Shown here: one piece after another, positions 38,208-46,724 of the stretch | Position numbering within the stretch: position 1 is the first letter of the stretch | Layout of the letters: the number at the start of each line of letters is the position of its first letter | Made by a program: the position numbers and the translations under genes | Notes under the pieces: model-generated | Database searches by the model: none | The model's input: only the letters and a program-made list of their open reading frames with translations | What the model was told of the DNA's origin: nothing | Source: Anabaena sp. UHCC 0187 | GTDB taxonomy: Bacteria > Cyanobacteriota > Cyanobacteriia > Cyanobacteriales > Nostocaceae | Length of the DNA: 64,000 bases | Reading direction: 5' to 3' | Assembly (NCBI RefSeq): GCF_009712035.1 | Contig: NZ_VILB01000002.1 | Coordinates: forward strand, 160,321-224,320

Positions 38208-39662
38208 ATGAACATCTCCCCCCAACATCCACAACCAAATCCACCCAACTTTAAAAACCGTATTGCTAAAGCAACAGAGATAGGAACATTTGCCATGATC
38301 TGTGGCTTAATTGTCGCATTTACAAGCATTAACATAAATATGAATCCTGCCTTTATGGCGAATCAAGTCGCCATTATCGTGGCAATAGCAATAGCTATCA
38401 GTATTTTCTGTGATAGTAGAAAAGGCTGGAAAAACTTATTTAGAGCCGATATTGTTTGTATATTATCTCTGTACTTTTTAACTTTAATAGAATTTTTATA
38501 TCCCCAAACAACATTTGATCAAATGTTAAATTCTGAGCAAACTCTTCAGTCACTAGAAGTTTTATTAATGGGATTTGCAGGTTTAGCTATTGGTCGTCAT
38601 ATCAACTTTTTTAAACGTGCACCATCTGGATGGTTAGATTTTAATAATATTCCTGATAAAACACTATTTAGAATATTTTTATTATCTACTTTCCTTGCAT
38701 ATTTTTATATATTTATGTCAGTAGATTTCAATCCATTCAGAGTATTAGAAGCTTTCCTAGGTCCTCGTTTTGCTGTTCCTTGGGGAAGAGAAAGCTTAGG
38801 AGATTGGCGAGTATTTTTATCTGAATGGAAGATATTGACTTATGTGATACCTCCCTTAGCAGGTATTATTTGGAATCGTCGTCGTTCTTTTTCCAGTTGG
38901 CAAATATTTATAGTTATTTTTATATTTGCTTTCACACTATTTGAAGGATTTTCAGGAGGAACAAGAAACGTTTTTGCTTCTTATTTAGCTACATTCTTAG
39001 GCGGCTATTTATTAACTTTACAACGTCCTAATTTATTCAATGTTAGTATTCCTATTGGTATTATGGGTTATGCAATGGTATTTGCTACCCGTCATATGTT
39101 GGGATTTAGAGAAATGGGAATAATAAATTATTTAGCCACAGCAGCCTACTCAACTCAAAAAGTACAGGAAACTCTATCAGTTGACTATAATCTTTATAGT
39201 ATGGGTTTATTAATAGATGCTTTTCCTAGTAAACATGATTTTATCGGACTAGAACTATTATTTGTGTTTTTAACTAAACCTATTCCTAGAGTGTTATGGC
39301 CTGATAAACCCGTAGGTTTAAGCGTATCTATTGAAGAAGTTGTAGGTGCTAATGGTTGGACTGTTTCGGCTACTTATCTGGGTGAATGCTATATGATGGG
39401 TGGAATTTTAGCAGTGATAATAATATCCTTATGTTTAGGAATGTTAGCTAATTGGTGGTCTCGCACAGCGGCTTTTCACACTACAGGTTATGGTATAGTC
39501 GTTAATGCTTTAGGCTTTTTTACAGCCGCAGTTTCTATGCGAAGTCTGATTGTTTTTACAACTTCGATGTTACCAATTGTCGGGTTAATCTTCTTTGCTA
39601 AACAATTTCCTAGATTCTTGGGTATTAAGAAGAGAATATCCTACAATTATCCGCCTAACTAA
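38208..39662 (+). CDS. Wzy-like O-antigen/exopolysaccharide polymerase
   Basis: This 484-residue polytopic membrane protein has roughly ten to twelve hydrophobic helices and a large loop in the second half (about 310-400) with LELLFVFLTKPIPRVLWPDKP, the type of periplasmic loop seen in Wzy polymerases. Sequence conservation in this class is low, so the call rests on topology and its place among glycosyltransferases and Wzz-type kinases. It would join repeat units at the periplasmic face. Its presence together with an ABC exporter is unusual. Confidence 0.72.
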   Translation: MNISPQHPQPNPPNFKNRIAKATEIGTFAMICGLIVAFTSININMNPAFMANQVAIIVAIAIAISIFCDSRKGWKNLFRADIVCILSLYFLTLIEFLYPQTTFDQMLNSEQTLQSLEVLLMGFAGLAIGRHINFFKRAPSGWLDFNNIPDKTLFRIFLLSTFLAYFYIFMSVDFNPFRVLEAFLGPRFAVPWGRESLGDWRVFLSEWKILTYVIPPLAGIIWNRRRSFSSWQIFIVIFIFAFTLFEGFSGGTRNVFASYLATFLGGYLLTLQRPNLFNVSIPIGIMGYAMVFATRHMLGFREMGIINYLATAAYSTQKVQETLSVDYNLYSMGLLIDAFPSKHDFIGLELLFVFLTKPIPRVLWPDKPVGLSVSIEEVVGANGWTVSATYLGECYMMGGILAVIIISLCLGMLANWWSRTAAFHTTGYGIVVNALGFFTAAVSMRSLIVFTTSMLPIVGLIFFAKQFPRFLGIKKRISYNYPPN

Positions 39663-39673
39663 ACTCTTGATAT

Positions 39674-40840
39674 ATGAAAGTTTTACACATAATTCCCTCT
39701 ATTAGCCCTAAATTGGGAGGTCCAACTCAGGTAGTATTAAATTTAGTCAAGGCTTTAAGAATAGAAGGAATTGATGTCGAAATTGCCACTACTAATGATG
39801 ATGATGGTAATTTATTAGATGTTCCATTATGCCAATGTGTAGAATATCAAGAAGTTCCAGTTTGGTTTTTTCCTCGTAATGCCCAAATTAAAGCATTTTT
39901 ACCTTCATTTACCTTTACACAATGGCTATGGCAAAATATCAAAAATTATGACATTTTAGATAACCACTATTTATTCTCCTATCTGCCTAGTTGTGCTGCG
40001 GTTATTGCTCAATGGCAAAAAATACCATATACAATCAGAACTATGGGACAATTAGCACCTTGGGCATTAGCACAAAGTCAGTTAAAAAAACAAGTTTATA
40101 CTTCTTTAATAGAGAGACGAAATTTAAATAAATCAGCCGCTATTCATTGTACTTCCATTGGAGAAATGGAAGATGTAATCAATTTTGAAGTAAAAACCCC
40201 TAAAATAGTTTTACCATTGGGTGTTATTCCTCCCGTATTTATTCATGATGCTAAACAACAATTGAGGAATAAATATGGTATTTCTCCTAACATTCCTATT
40301 ATTCTTTTTCTCTCTCGTCTTCACTACAAAAAACGTCCTGAACTTTTAATTGAAGCATTAGGTAATTTATTAAAAAATAACTGCAATTTTCATCTGATTA
40401 TTGCTGGTTCTGGTGAAGATATATATGTTAATTCTTTACAAGAACAGGTGAAATCTCTGAATCTAGCAAATAAAACTTCATTTGTTGGTTTTGTTAGTGG
40501 ATATGAAAAGGATTTACTATTGCAAGGTGCAAATTTATTTGTATTACCTACTTATTCAGAAAACTTTGGTATTGCTTTAGCAGAAGCGATGGTTTCGGGT
40601 TTACCGATTATCACAACGCCCGGTGTACAAATTGCTCCAGAAATAGCCCAAGCTGAGGCTGGCATCATTATAGATGGAGAAATAGCATCTTTAACACAAG
40701 CGATCGCTCATCTTTTAAATACTCCTCAATTGCGGCAACAAATGGGTGAAAATGGTCGTCAATTTGCATTACAACAATATTCATGGACAAATATCGCCAA
40801 ACAGTTAGCCACAGCTTACCAAACAATTATTAACCAATAA
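39674..40840 (+). CDS. Family 4 glycosyltransferase
   Basis: This 388-residue GT-B protein starts MKVLHIIPSISPKLGGPTQV and carries IPIILFLSRLHYKKRPELLIEA, HLIIAGSGED and the donor segment LFVLPTYSENFGIALAEAMVSGLPII. The strong similarity to WcaL/WbdD-neighbourhood GT4 proteins makes the class certain but not the sugar. It lies 11 bp after the Wzy-like gene. Confidence 0.89.
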   Translation: MKVLHIIPSISPKLGGPTQVVLNLVKALRIEGIDVEIATTNDDDGNLLDVPLCQCVEYQEVPVWFFPRNAQIKAFLPSFTFTQWLWQNIKNYDILDNHYLFSYLPSCAAVIAQWQKIPYTIRTMGQLAPWALAQSQLKKQVYTSLIERRNLNKSAAIHCTSIGEMEDVINFEVKTPKIVLPLGVIPPVFIHDAKQQLRNKYGISPNIPIILFLSRLHYKKRPELLIEALGNLLKNNCNFHLIIAGSGEDIYVNSLQEQVKSLNLANKTSFVGFVSGYEKDLLLQGANLFVLPTYSENFGIALAEAMVSGLPIITTPGVQIAPEIAQAEAGIIIDGEIASLTQAIAHLLNTPQLRQQMGENGRQFALQQYSWTNIAKQLATAYQTIINQ

Positions 40841-40954
40841 CATCTGTTAAATTCTATGATGCTAATCTGATCCGTGTGAGCGAATTTATATTTTTTGTGT
40901 ATGCTTTTTGGAAGACAGTCCAAATAAACCGAACTTCCCTCCCCATTGTATTAT

Positions 40955-41530
40955 ATGCGTTTAAATAATTATACTCTCAGCAACTATACCCCCGGTGCGC
41001 CATACCCTCAACAATTTTTATGGTACTTCATTGGCTCACCTTTAGTAGAAAGTTATTGGCTACCTATATCATCTATCAAAGTTTGGATACTGAGGCTTTT
41101 CGGCGCTACCATCGGTAATGGTGTACGGATAAAAACTGGAGTCAGAATCAAGTTTCCCTGGCGCTTGATTATTGGTGATTATGTTTGGATTGGAGAAGAT
41201 ACCTGGATTGATAACCTAGCTCCTGTAGTCATCGAAAATCATGTTTGTGTATCCCAAGGAGTTTATCTCTGTACGGGTAATCATGATTGGAATCACCCCA
41301 ATTTTCAACTGATTCCTGCCTCTATTCATATTCAAGAAAGTAGTTGGATAGCAGCTAAATCAGTCATCGGACCGGGAGTCACCATTGGTAGAGGAGCAGT
41401 TTTAACATTAGGTAGTGTTACAGGCAGATCCTTAGAAGCCAATATAATCTACTCAGGCAACCCTGCTCAACCAATCAAAAAAAGGGCGGAATTGGAAGAT
41501 GTTATTTCTCGCACTGCCAAAAATGAATAG
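40955..41530 (+). CDS. WcaF-like colanic acid-type O-acetyltransferase
   Basis: This 191-residue hexapeptide-repeat protein shows YTPGAPYPQQFLWYFIGSPL, LFGATIGNGVRIKTGVRIKFP, IGDYVWIGEDTWIDNLAP, the active-site region LCTGNHDWNHPNF and SSWIAAKSVIGPGVTIGRGA. These features match WcaF-type acetyltransferases. The ATG at 40955 (MRLNNYTL) is preferred over a TTG at 40946. It is the last gene before the second BY-kinase and, with the protein at 29718-30281, suggests two acetylation steps. Confidence 0.88.
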   Translation: MRLNNYTLSNYTPGAPYPQQFLWYFIGSPLVESYWLPISSIKVWILRLFGATIGNGVRIKTGVRIKFPWRLIIGDYVWIGEDTWIDNLAPVVIENHVCVSQGVYLCTGNHDWNHPNFQLIPASIHIQESSWIAAKSVIGPGVTIGRGAVLTLGSVTGRSLEANIIYSGNPAQPIKKRAELEDVISRTAKNE

Positions 41531-41897
41531 TTACAAAAATTATTATCTAGTAAATAAAAATAGATTAGTAATATATGCAGACAACTGATACATCAGAGTG
41601 TAAAATATAATTGTGTTATAGGTGTCAAAAATCCAATAGGAAAAGCAGCTATTTATAGTTCAATTGTAAAACATGATACGCAATAAATACTCTATGTACT
41701 GATAATTAGCAGACTATAGAGCATTTGCTTCATGACAGAATAAATTTAAATAGTTCCCTTTAAATTTTCATCTAAACATCTTAGTTTTGAGTTTTTGTAC
41801 TAGTCCATTTTTAATTGTCTAACCAATAACCGTAATTTTTTACAACAGTTAAAAACGTTTATATATCCTTACATTACTATTTACCCAATAGAAATCA
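41531..41897. promoter_or_regulatory. Upstream region of BY-kinase copy 2
   Basis: This 367-bp AT-rich spacer has no convincing frame. It probably carries a promoter for the second BY-kinase, but I cannot assign -35/-10 elements, and I see no clear similarity to the spacer upstream of copy 1. Confidence 0.35.
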
Positions 41898-44132
41898 ATG
41901 CTCGATAAGCAAATTGCAAACCACACAAATCCTAATAGTAACATCATTCCTAGCTCTAGATTTTTTCCGCATTCCACATTGTCCGAGTTTCCAGAAGAGG
42001 GTAGTGATTGGAATTTAAGACAATTTCTTAGTCTTTTACAGCGCCGGGCAATTATCATTACAGGCGTTGTTACCGTTGCTATGGCTGGTGTTACTTATTC
42101 AACACTAAAACAGGAAAATATATATCAAGGCAACTTTCAAATATTAGTTGAACCTGTTAATAATGACAACGATCTAGGAAAAATAAACATCGGAGACACT
42201 AATATATCTAGAGCAAATGGATTAGATTATGAAAGTCAAATCCAAGTTCTCAAAAGCCCAGAATTGTTGCAACCAGTTGTAAAAAAGTTGCAAGAATCCT
42301 ATCCTGACATTACTTATACTTCCTTATTGGAAGGCTTAACCATTCGTCGTTTTGGAGCAGCAAAAGTAATTGAAGTTAGCTATAAAAGTAATGACACCCA
42401 AAAAATCCAATTTGTATTAGATGCCATTTCTAAATTCTATTTAAACTACAGCCTAGACAAGCGGCAAACCAAGCTGCGTCAAGGAGTTCAATTTGTGGAT
42501 AAACAACTACCTGAGATCCAAAAACGGGTAACGTACTTCCAAAAGGAAATGCAAATATTTCGGCAAAGATACAATTTTATTGATCCAGAAAACCAATCTC
42601 AAGCAATTTCTCAAGAAATCCAATTTCTGACGCAACAACGACTAAGTATAAACCAACAGTTAGTCGCTGCGAGGGCTAATTATCTGAGTTTACAGGGAGA
42701 AGAAGGACAGTTAGCTGTAATTAATAGCGCCCCTCTATATCAGCAGTTAATTGTTCAGCAACGCCAATTAGATACCCAGATATCTGGAGAATTAACTCGA
42801 TTTCAACCTGATAACCCAGTTATTCAAAGCTTACAAGAAAAAAGAGACAACCTCTTACCTATTATCAACAAAGAAGCCCAACGGGCTTTGAATATAAAAA
42901 TAGCTGAAGCTGCTAGTCTAATCAGAAAAGCAGAAGTAGATAGTCAACAACTGATACAAGCAGAGCAACAACTGCAAAAAAAATTAGAACAACTACCAGT
43001 TTTATCAAGACAATACACTGACATCCAGCGGAGTTTACAAATAGCAAATGAGAGTTTGAATCGGTTTTTAGCCAACCGTGAACAACTGCAAATACAAGTA
43101 GCACAAACAGAATTACCTTGGGAATTAATCCAAGCACCTACTCAGCGAGAATACCCAATTTCACCAAATATTACTAGTAGTTTACTAATGGGACTTGTCG
43201 CTAGTTCTCTGTTAGGTATTGGTGCTGCCTTACTCATAGAAGAGATGGACAATACCTATCATACCATTGAGAGTCTTAAAGATAAGATCAGACTGCCTAT
43301 ATTAGGAACTCTTCCCTTTGATAAGACCGTATCTCATAATCCCTACTTAAATCCAGCCAACAAAGTCAGTAATGCAGAAATAGTGGCAACGGATATTCCC
43401 CAAGGCAGGGATCAATTGTCTCGTATCTTTCGTTCTCAGTCTTCCCAAAATAACTACTATGGTCAAGGAGCATTTTGGGAATCTTTACAAGTTTTATATA
43501 GTAATCTTCAACTACTCAATTCTGATCAACCTATTCGTTCTTTAATTATTTCCTCATCTGTTCCAGGAGATGGTAAAAGCACAGTATCATTTCATCTGGC
43601 AAAAATAGCCACAGCCATGGGAAAAAAGGTATTACTTGTAGATGCTGATCTCCGCCGTCCTCAGATTCACAGATTATCAGAATTAAATAATCTGTGGGGA
43701 TTAAGTAATTTAATTTCTTCAAATATGGATGTGGAACAGGTAATGAAAGAAATGCCTAATATGAAGGATTTATCTGTAATTACTTCTGGTCCAATACCAC
43801 CTGACCCGGCAAGATTGCTATCATCAGATAGAATGAGACAGATTATGGACTATTGCCATCAAAGTTTTGACTTAGTAATTTATGATGCGCCTCCTATGCT
43901 GGGATTAGTAGATGCTAGATTAATAGCACCTCATACTGATGGTGTAATGCTAGTTGTGAGAATGAATAAAACAGATAAATCAGCCTTAGCACAAGTTCAA
44001 GATAGCCTGAAAACATATCCCATCAATGTCTTGGGTATAGTTGTCAACGGTGATAAATCTCAAACTAATAGATATAATTCATACTACGGACAGTCCCATC
44101 AAGAACGAGTTCGTAATTCTTCGTTTACATAA
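41898..44132 (+). CDS. Wzz-domain polysaccharide co-polymerase / BY-type tyrosine kinase (copy 2)
   Basis: This 744-residue protein has the same domain order as copy 1: Wzz with a first membrane helix near residues 50-68, a long coiled coil, a second helix (LLMGLVASSLLGIGAALLIE) and a BY-kinase with PGDGKSTVSFHLAKIA, VLLVDADLRRPQIH and LVIYDAPP. Most of the Wzz and coiled-coil region is nearly identical to copy 1. The tails differ: here RYNSYYGQ is followed by SHQERVRNSSFT, with fewer tyrosines than in copy 1. Unlike copy 1, Walker A' ends in DLRRPQ, the usual form. It closes the right edge of the locus. Confidence 0.92.
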   Translation: MLDKQIANHTNPNSNIIPSSRFFPHSTLSEFPEEGSDWNLRQFLSLLQRRAIIITGVVTVAMAGVTYSTLKQENIYQGNFQILVEPVNNDNDLGKINIGDTNISRANGLDYESQIQVLKSPELLQPVVKKLQESYPDITYTSLLEGLTIRRFGAAKVIEVSYKSNDTQKIQFVLDAISKFYLNYSLDKRQTKLRQGVQFVDKQLPEIQKRVTYFQKEMQIFRQRYNFIDPENQSQAISQEIQFLTQQRLSINQQLVAARANYLSLQGEEGQLAVINSAPLYQQLIVQQRQLDTQISGELTRFQPDNPVIQSLQEKRDNLLPIINKEAQRALNIKIAEAASLIRKAEVDSQQLIQAEQQLQKKLEQLPVLSRQYTDIQRSLQIANESLNRFLANREQLQIQVAQTELPWELIQAPTQREYPISPNITSSLLMGLVASSLLGIGAALLIEEMDNTYHTIESLKDKIRLPILGTLPFDKTVSHNPYLNPANKVSNAEIVATDIPQGRDQLSRIFRSQSSQNNYYGQGAFWESLQVLYSNLQLLNSDQPIRSLIISSSVPGDGKSTVSFHLAKIATAMGKKVLLVDADLRRPQIHRLSELNNLWGLSNLISSNMDVEQVMKEMPNMKDLSVITSGPIPPDPARLLSSDRMRQIMDYCHQSFDLVIYDAPPMLGLVDARLIAPHTDGVMLVVRMNKTDKSALAQVQDSLKTYPINVLGIVVNGDKSQTNRYNSYYGQSHQERVRNSSFT

Positions 44133-44207
44133 TCGGTATTGAATGCTATCCATCTAAATTAGATATAGATAGATAGCATTAACGGACGCTATTTGGTAAG
44201 TAAGTTT

Positions 44208-44244
44208 TGGGATATTCATCTAAGATGATCTTGGATGTATCCCA
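44208..44244. repeat. Long hairpin downstream of BY-kinase copy 2
   Basis: TGGGATA (44208-44214) pairs with TATCCCA (44238-44244), and an inner stem pairs 44217-44225 with 44229-44237 around TGA. Two unpaired T residues bulge at 44215-44216. It may be a dispersed repeat or an RNA 3'-end stabiliser. Confidence 0.5.
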
Positions 44245-44265
44245 AGCCAAAGATTTCAAAAAGTT

Positions 44266-44316
44266 AATCACAGCCCTTCCCTTAGAGAAAAGCTGTGATT
44301 TGGATTTATTTTTTTC
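44266..44316 (+). terminator. Intrinsic terminator at the right end of the polysaccharide locus
   Basis: AATCACAGC (44266-44274) pairs with GCTGTGATT (44292-44300), followed by TGGATTTATTTTTTT. It lies 133 bp after the BY-kinase stop and just before the convergent tRNA-Leu. Confidence 0.75.
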
Positions 44317-44320
44317 TAAA

Positions 44321-44404
44321 TGGGCAGGAGGAGAATCGAACTCCTATGACCTCACGGCCGCCGCATTTTGAGTGCGGTGCGTCTACCAATTCCGCCACCC
44401 GCCC
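44321..44404 (-). tRNA. tRNA-Leu (anticodon CAA)
   Basis: The reverse complement folds as an 84-nt class II tRNA. The acceptor arm is GGGCGGG/CCTGCCC with one G-T pair. The D-arm region is GTGGCGGAATTGGTAGACGC. The anticodon stem is CCGCA/TGCGG with loop CTCAAAA, giving CAA. The T-arm has the loop TTCGATT. The 3' CCA is not encoded, as is usual in cyanobacteria. It reads UUG leucine codons. Confidence 0.95.
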
Positions 44405-44468
44405 TTGGGTGTCACTTTTACAAGTATAACCTATTTTTTTATTTTGGCAATAGGGAATTAGATTTAAT

Positions 44469-44582
44469 TTAGAAATTTTTTGGTAACTGGCTAACCAAGC
44501 TAGAATCAATATCCGCCAAGGTAGCACAGCCGCTGAGTGCCATTGCCAGTTTCAACTCGTCTTGTAACAAAGAGATGATGTG
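44469..44582 (-). pseudogene. C-terminal remnant of an FMN-dependent alpha-hydroxy-acid oxidase
   Basis: On the - strand, 37 codons end in a stop: HIISLLQDELKLAMALSGCA followed by TLADIDSSLVSQLPKNF. This matches the C-terminal helix and tail of glycolate/lactate oxidase-family proteins (L.DEL.LAMALSGC..L.DID pattern). The rest of the gene is gone. The frame breaks at the TAG and TAA codons just upstream, next to a MITE-like element. Confidence 0.65.
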
Positions 44583-44590
44583 AGATAGTT

Positions 44591-44748
44591 ACTAGTAGTC
44601 TGTCAATAAATAATTGACGGGTAAATAGATTTTTTTAATTTTTCTTCTTTCCTTCTTCCTTCGTGTTCTATCCCTACGGGACGCTGCGCGAACGCGTCTT
44701 CGTGGTTCATTCCTTTATCCGTCAAAATTTATTTGACAGACCACTAGT
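44591..44748. mobile_element. MITE-like inverted-repeat element with a nested small dispersed repeat
   Basis: The left arm (about 44591-44626) includes ACTAGTAGTCTGTCAATAAA and TTGACGGGTAAA. The right arm (about 44713-44748) reads CTTTATCCGTCAAAATTTAT then TTGACAGACCACTAGT. The arms pair over most of about 35 nt. The middle contains CCTACGGGACGCTGCGCGAA (from about 44673), which I recall as a small dispersed repeat of Nostocales. There is no ORF, so it would need a transposase supplied from elsewhere. Confidence 0.6.
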
Positions 44749-44821
44749 TTTATGGACAAATATCCAACTAACTAGCTTTGTATAGATTCTTGCACAGAAT
44801 CTTAATTGACTCTAGCAAAAT

Positions 44822-45685
44822 CTACCAATTACGCCATCCGCCTTGAGATGTAGTTTCACTTTTATGATTTTGCACCAATTTCTGATACTCTTGACTACCT
44901 GCCCAACGATCAATTTCTCGCGCCCTTAATACGGGGACAGGATGGCTTAATTGGGCTGTTCTGGCAGATTTTACCATTTCCCCCAATTCTGTTTTGCTAA
45001 TGTCATCATAGGCACGAGCTTGGTCAACAAAGGCATCTAGATTCAGTTGGGGTGCTAAACTGGGAGAACCGCCAGCTAACTTCATCAATACTGACATGAC
45101 AACTTTAGGGTTTTGGGTAGCTAACAAAGCGGCGCGATCGCAGGTAAACTCAGCACAGCGCACCCATTCTAATAATTGTGACTGGATAGCTTGAGCCAAA
45201 ACAGCACCAACATTTGGCACAATGGCAGCGGCTAAAATCAATAAATTCACAGGTGTTAAATACACGCTATGATCACACTTGAGATGACCCAATTCATGGG
45301 CAATTACAGCCTGTATTTCTGCTGGTGTGAGGATATCAATCAAGGATGTATGGATAACAACAAAAGGCTGCTTACCTCGCATGGCAAAGGTATAAGCGTT
45401 AGGGGCTGGATGTTGACGCACATATAACTGAGGCGGATCTATATCGAGAATTTGACAAGCTTCTAATAATAACTTGTGTAAATGGGGGAGTTGTTTTTCT
45501 CCTACTAAAATACTAGAAGCGATATTTTCTACATAAAAAACCTGTTCGGCCATTGGACCGAGCAAATTCCGCACCATCATATCTAAACCGGGAATTTGTT
45601 TCAGAGTTTTGGTAGCTTCCAAGTCCAGAGGATGACGGAATGAGTCTGCTTTTAAACCAATGAGCGAGCTTTTGAGTAAAGACAT
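44822..45685 (-). CDS. M48-family zinc metalloprotease (HtpX-like)
   Basis: This 287-residue protein has the catalytic zinc motif HELGH at residues 130-134 in AVIAHELGHLKCDHS and a third-ligand Glu in the downstream VRCAEFTCDRAALLA segment. A hydrophobic stretch follows (VNLLILAAAIVPNVGAVLAQ), so it may be membrane-associated. M48 proteases act in membrane-protein quality control. It is a cyanobacterial form without the N-terminal double membrane anchor of true HtpX. Confidence 0.88.
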   Translation of the reverse strand: MSLLKSSLIGLKADSFRHPLDLEATKTLKQIPGLDMMVRNLLGPMAEQVFYVENIASSILVGEKQLPHLHKLLLEACQILDIDPPQLYVRQHPAPNAYTFAMRGKQPFVVIHTSLIDILTPAEIQAVIAHELGHLKCDHSVYLTPVNLLILAAAIVPNVGAVLAQAIQSQLLEWVRCAEFTCDRAALLATQNPKVVMSVLMKLAGGSPSLAPQLNLDAFVDQARAYDDISKTELGEMVKSARTAQLSHPVPVLRAREIDRWAGSQEYQKLVQNHKSETTSQGGWRNW

Positions 45686-45788
45686 AATATTTAAATTAAT
45701 AGAAAATGTGAATCCTCATATTTCTAACATAACAAGGTTGGGTTCAAGATAGGAAACCCAACCTAGATCAATTTTGATTTCTACGTTT

Positions 45789-46454
45789 CTAACTTACCTG
45801 GGCTTCAGTAATACCTATTGGACAAGCTACGTTAGTACCACCTAAACCACAATAACCACCGGGGTTTTTAGCTAAATATTGCTGATGATATTCTTCAGCA
45901 TAATAAAATTCTGGTGCATCTAAAATTTCTGTGGTAATTTTACCATAACCTGCACCGCTGAGGGCTGATTGATAAGCGTTCCGTGATGTTTCTGCTAGTT
46001 GTTTTTGTTCTTCAGAATAAACGTAAATTCCTGAACGGTACTGAGTACCAGCATCATTACCTTGACGCATTCCTTGGGTGGGGTTGTGGCTTTCCCAGAA
46101 AACTTTCAGCAGTTGGGAATAAGTAATTACTTTGGGGTTAAAGACAACTAACACCACTTCATTATGACCGGTCATACCGCTACATACTTCTTGATAACTG
46201 GGGTTGGGTGTGTAACCAGCCCCATAACCTACCGCAGTGGTATAAACTCCTTCTTGTTGCCAAAATTTGCGTTCTGCACCCCAAAAACAGCCTAAACCAA
46301 ACATAGCGGTTTCTAAGCCTTCGGGAAAAGGTGCTTTGAGAGGGTTTTTGTTAACGTAATGATGTGCGGGGACTCGCATTACTTCGTCCCGTCCTGGTAA
46401 GGCTTGCTCAGATGTAGGCATCCCTGACTTTTTACCAAATCCGAATATTCCCAT
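45789..46454 (-). CDS. msrA: Peptide methionine sulfoxide reductase MsrA
   Basis: MsrA reduces methionine-S-sulfoxide in proteins. The 221-residue protein has the active-site motif GCFWGAE with Cys56, the conserved [22 protein letters not shown] and YRSGIYV segments, and a C-terminal [16 protein letters not shown] whose cysteines can recycle the active site. An N-terminal extension of about 40 residues ([20 protein letters not shown]) is typical of plant and cyanobacterial forms. Its upstream region faces the repeat-flanked toxin-antitoxin pair. Confidence 0.96.
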   Translation of the reverse strand: MGIFGFGKKSGMPTSEQALPGRDEVMRVPAHHYVNKNPLKAPFPEGLETAMFGLGCFWGAERKFWQQEGVYTTAVGYGAGYTPNPSYQEVCSGMTGHNEVVLVVFNPKVITYSQLLKVFWESHNPTQGMRQGNDAGTQYRSGIYVYSEEQKQLAETSRNAYQSALSGAGYGKITTEILDAPEFYYAEEYHQQYLAKNPGGYCGLGGTNVACPIGITEAQVS

Positions 46455-46511
46455 TGTTTTTAATTTGTATTATGTATGATTGCGATTCTTCTTTATTATA
46501 AATAAAAAAAT

Positions 46512-46600
46512 GTCAGAATCAGGATATCCAGGATTAGAGGATTAACAGGATGTGATTTTGTCTGAATCAGGATGTCCAGGATTAAAGGATTAACAGGATG
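46512..46600. repeat. Two tandem copies of an about 40-bp dispersed repeat
   Basis: Copies at 46512-46551 and 46560-46600 share the pattern GTC(A/T)GAATCAGGAT(A/G)TCCAGGATTA(A/G)AGGATTAACAGGATG. A partial direct copy lies at 47585-47600 and an inverted, diverged copy at 47702-47743. Together they bracket the toxin-antitoxin pair. Confidence 0.7.
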
Positions 46601-46724
46601 ATCAAATATAAAATGGACGATTGTTAATAAAATTCTGTAAATCTTAAAATCATGTAGATAATAATTTTAACTATTTTCAAGTATTAAGTTATAATTAATT
46701 CAGAGTTAGAAGAGTAAAAATATC

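Larger units (their letters stand above)
44405..44821. other. Spacer with oxidase remnant and MITE-like repeat
   Basis: This 417-bp stretch between tRNA-Leu and the M48 protease holds a 3' remnant of an FMN-dependent hydroxy-acid oxidase gene (44469-44582) and a MITE-like inverted repeat (44591-44748). No intact gene is seen. Confidence 0.6.

Noticed and set aside
44306-44527. 73-codon - strand frame across tRNA-Leu
   Set aside because: The frame covers the whole tRNA gene, and its RVAELVDAPHSKCGG segment is the familiar false translation of tRNA-Leu.
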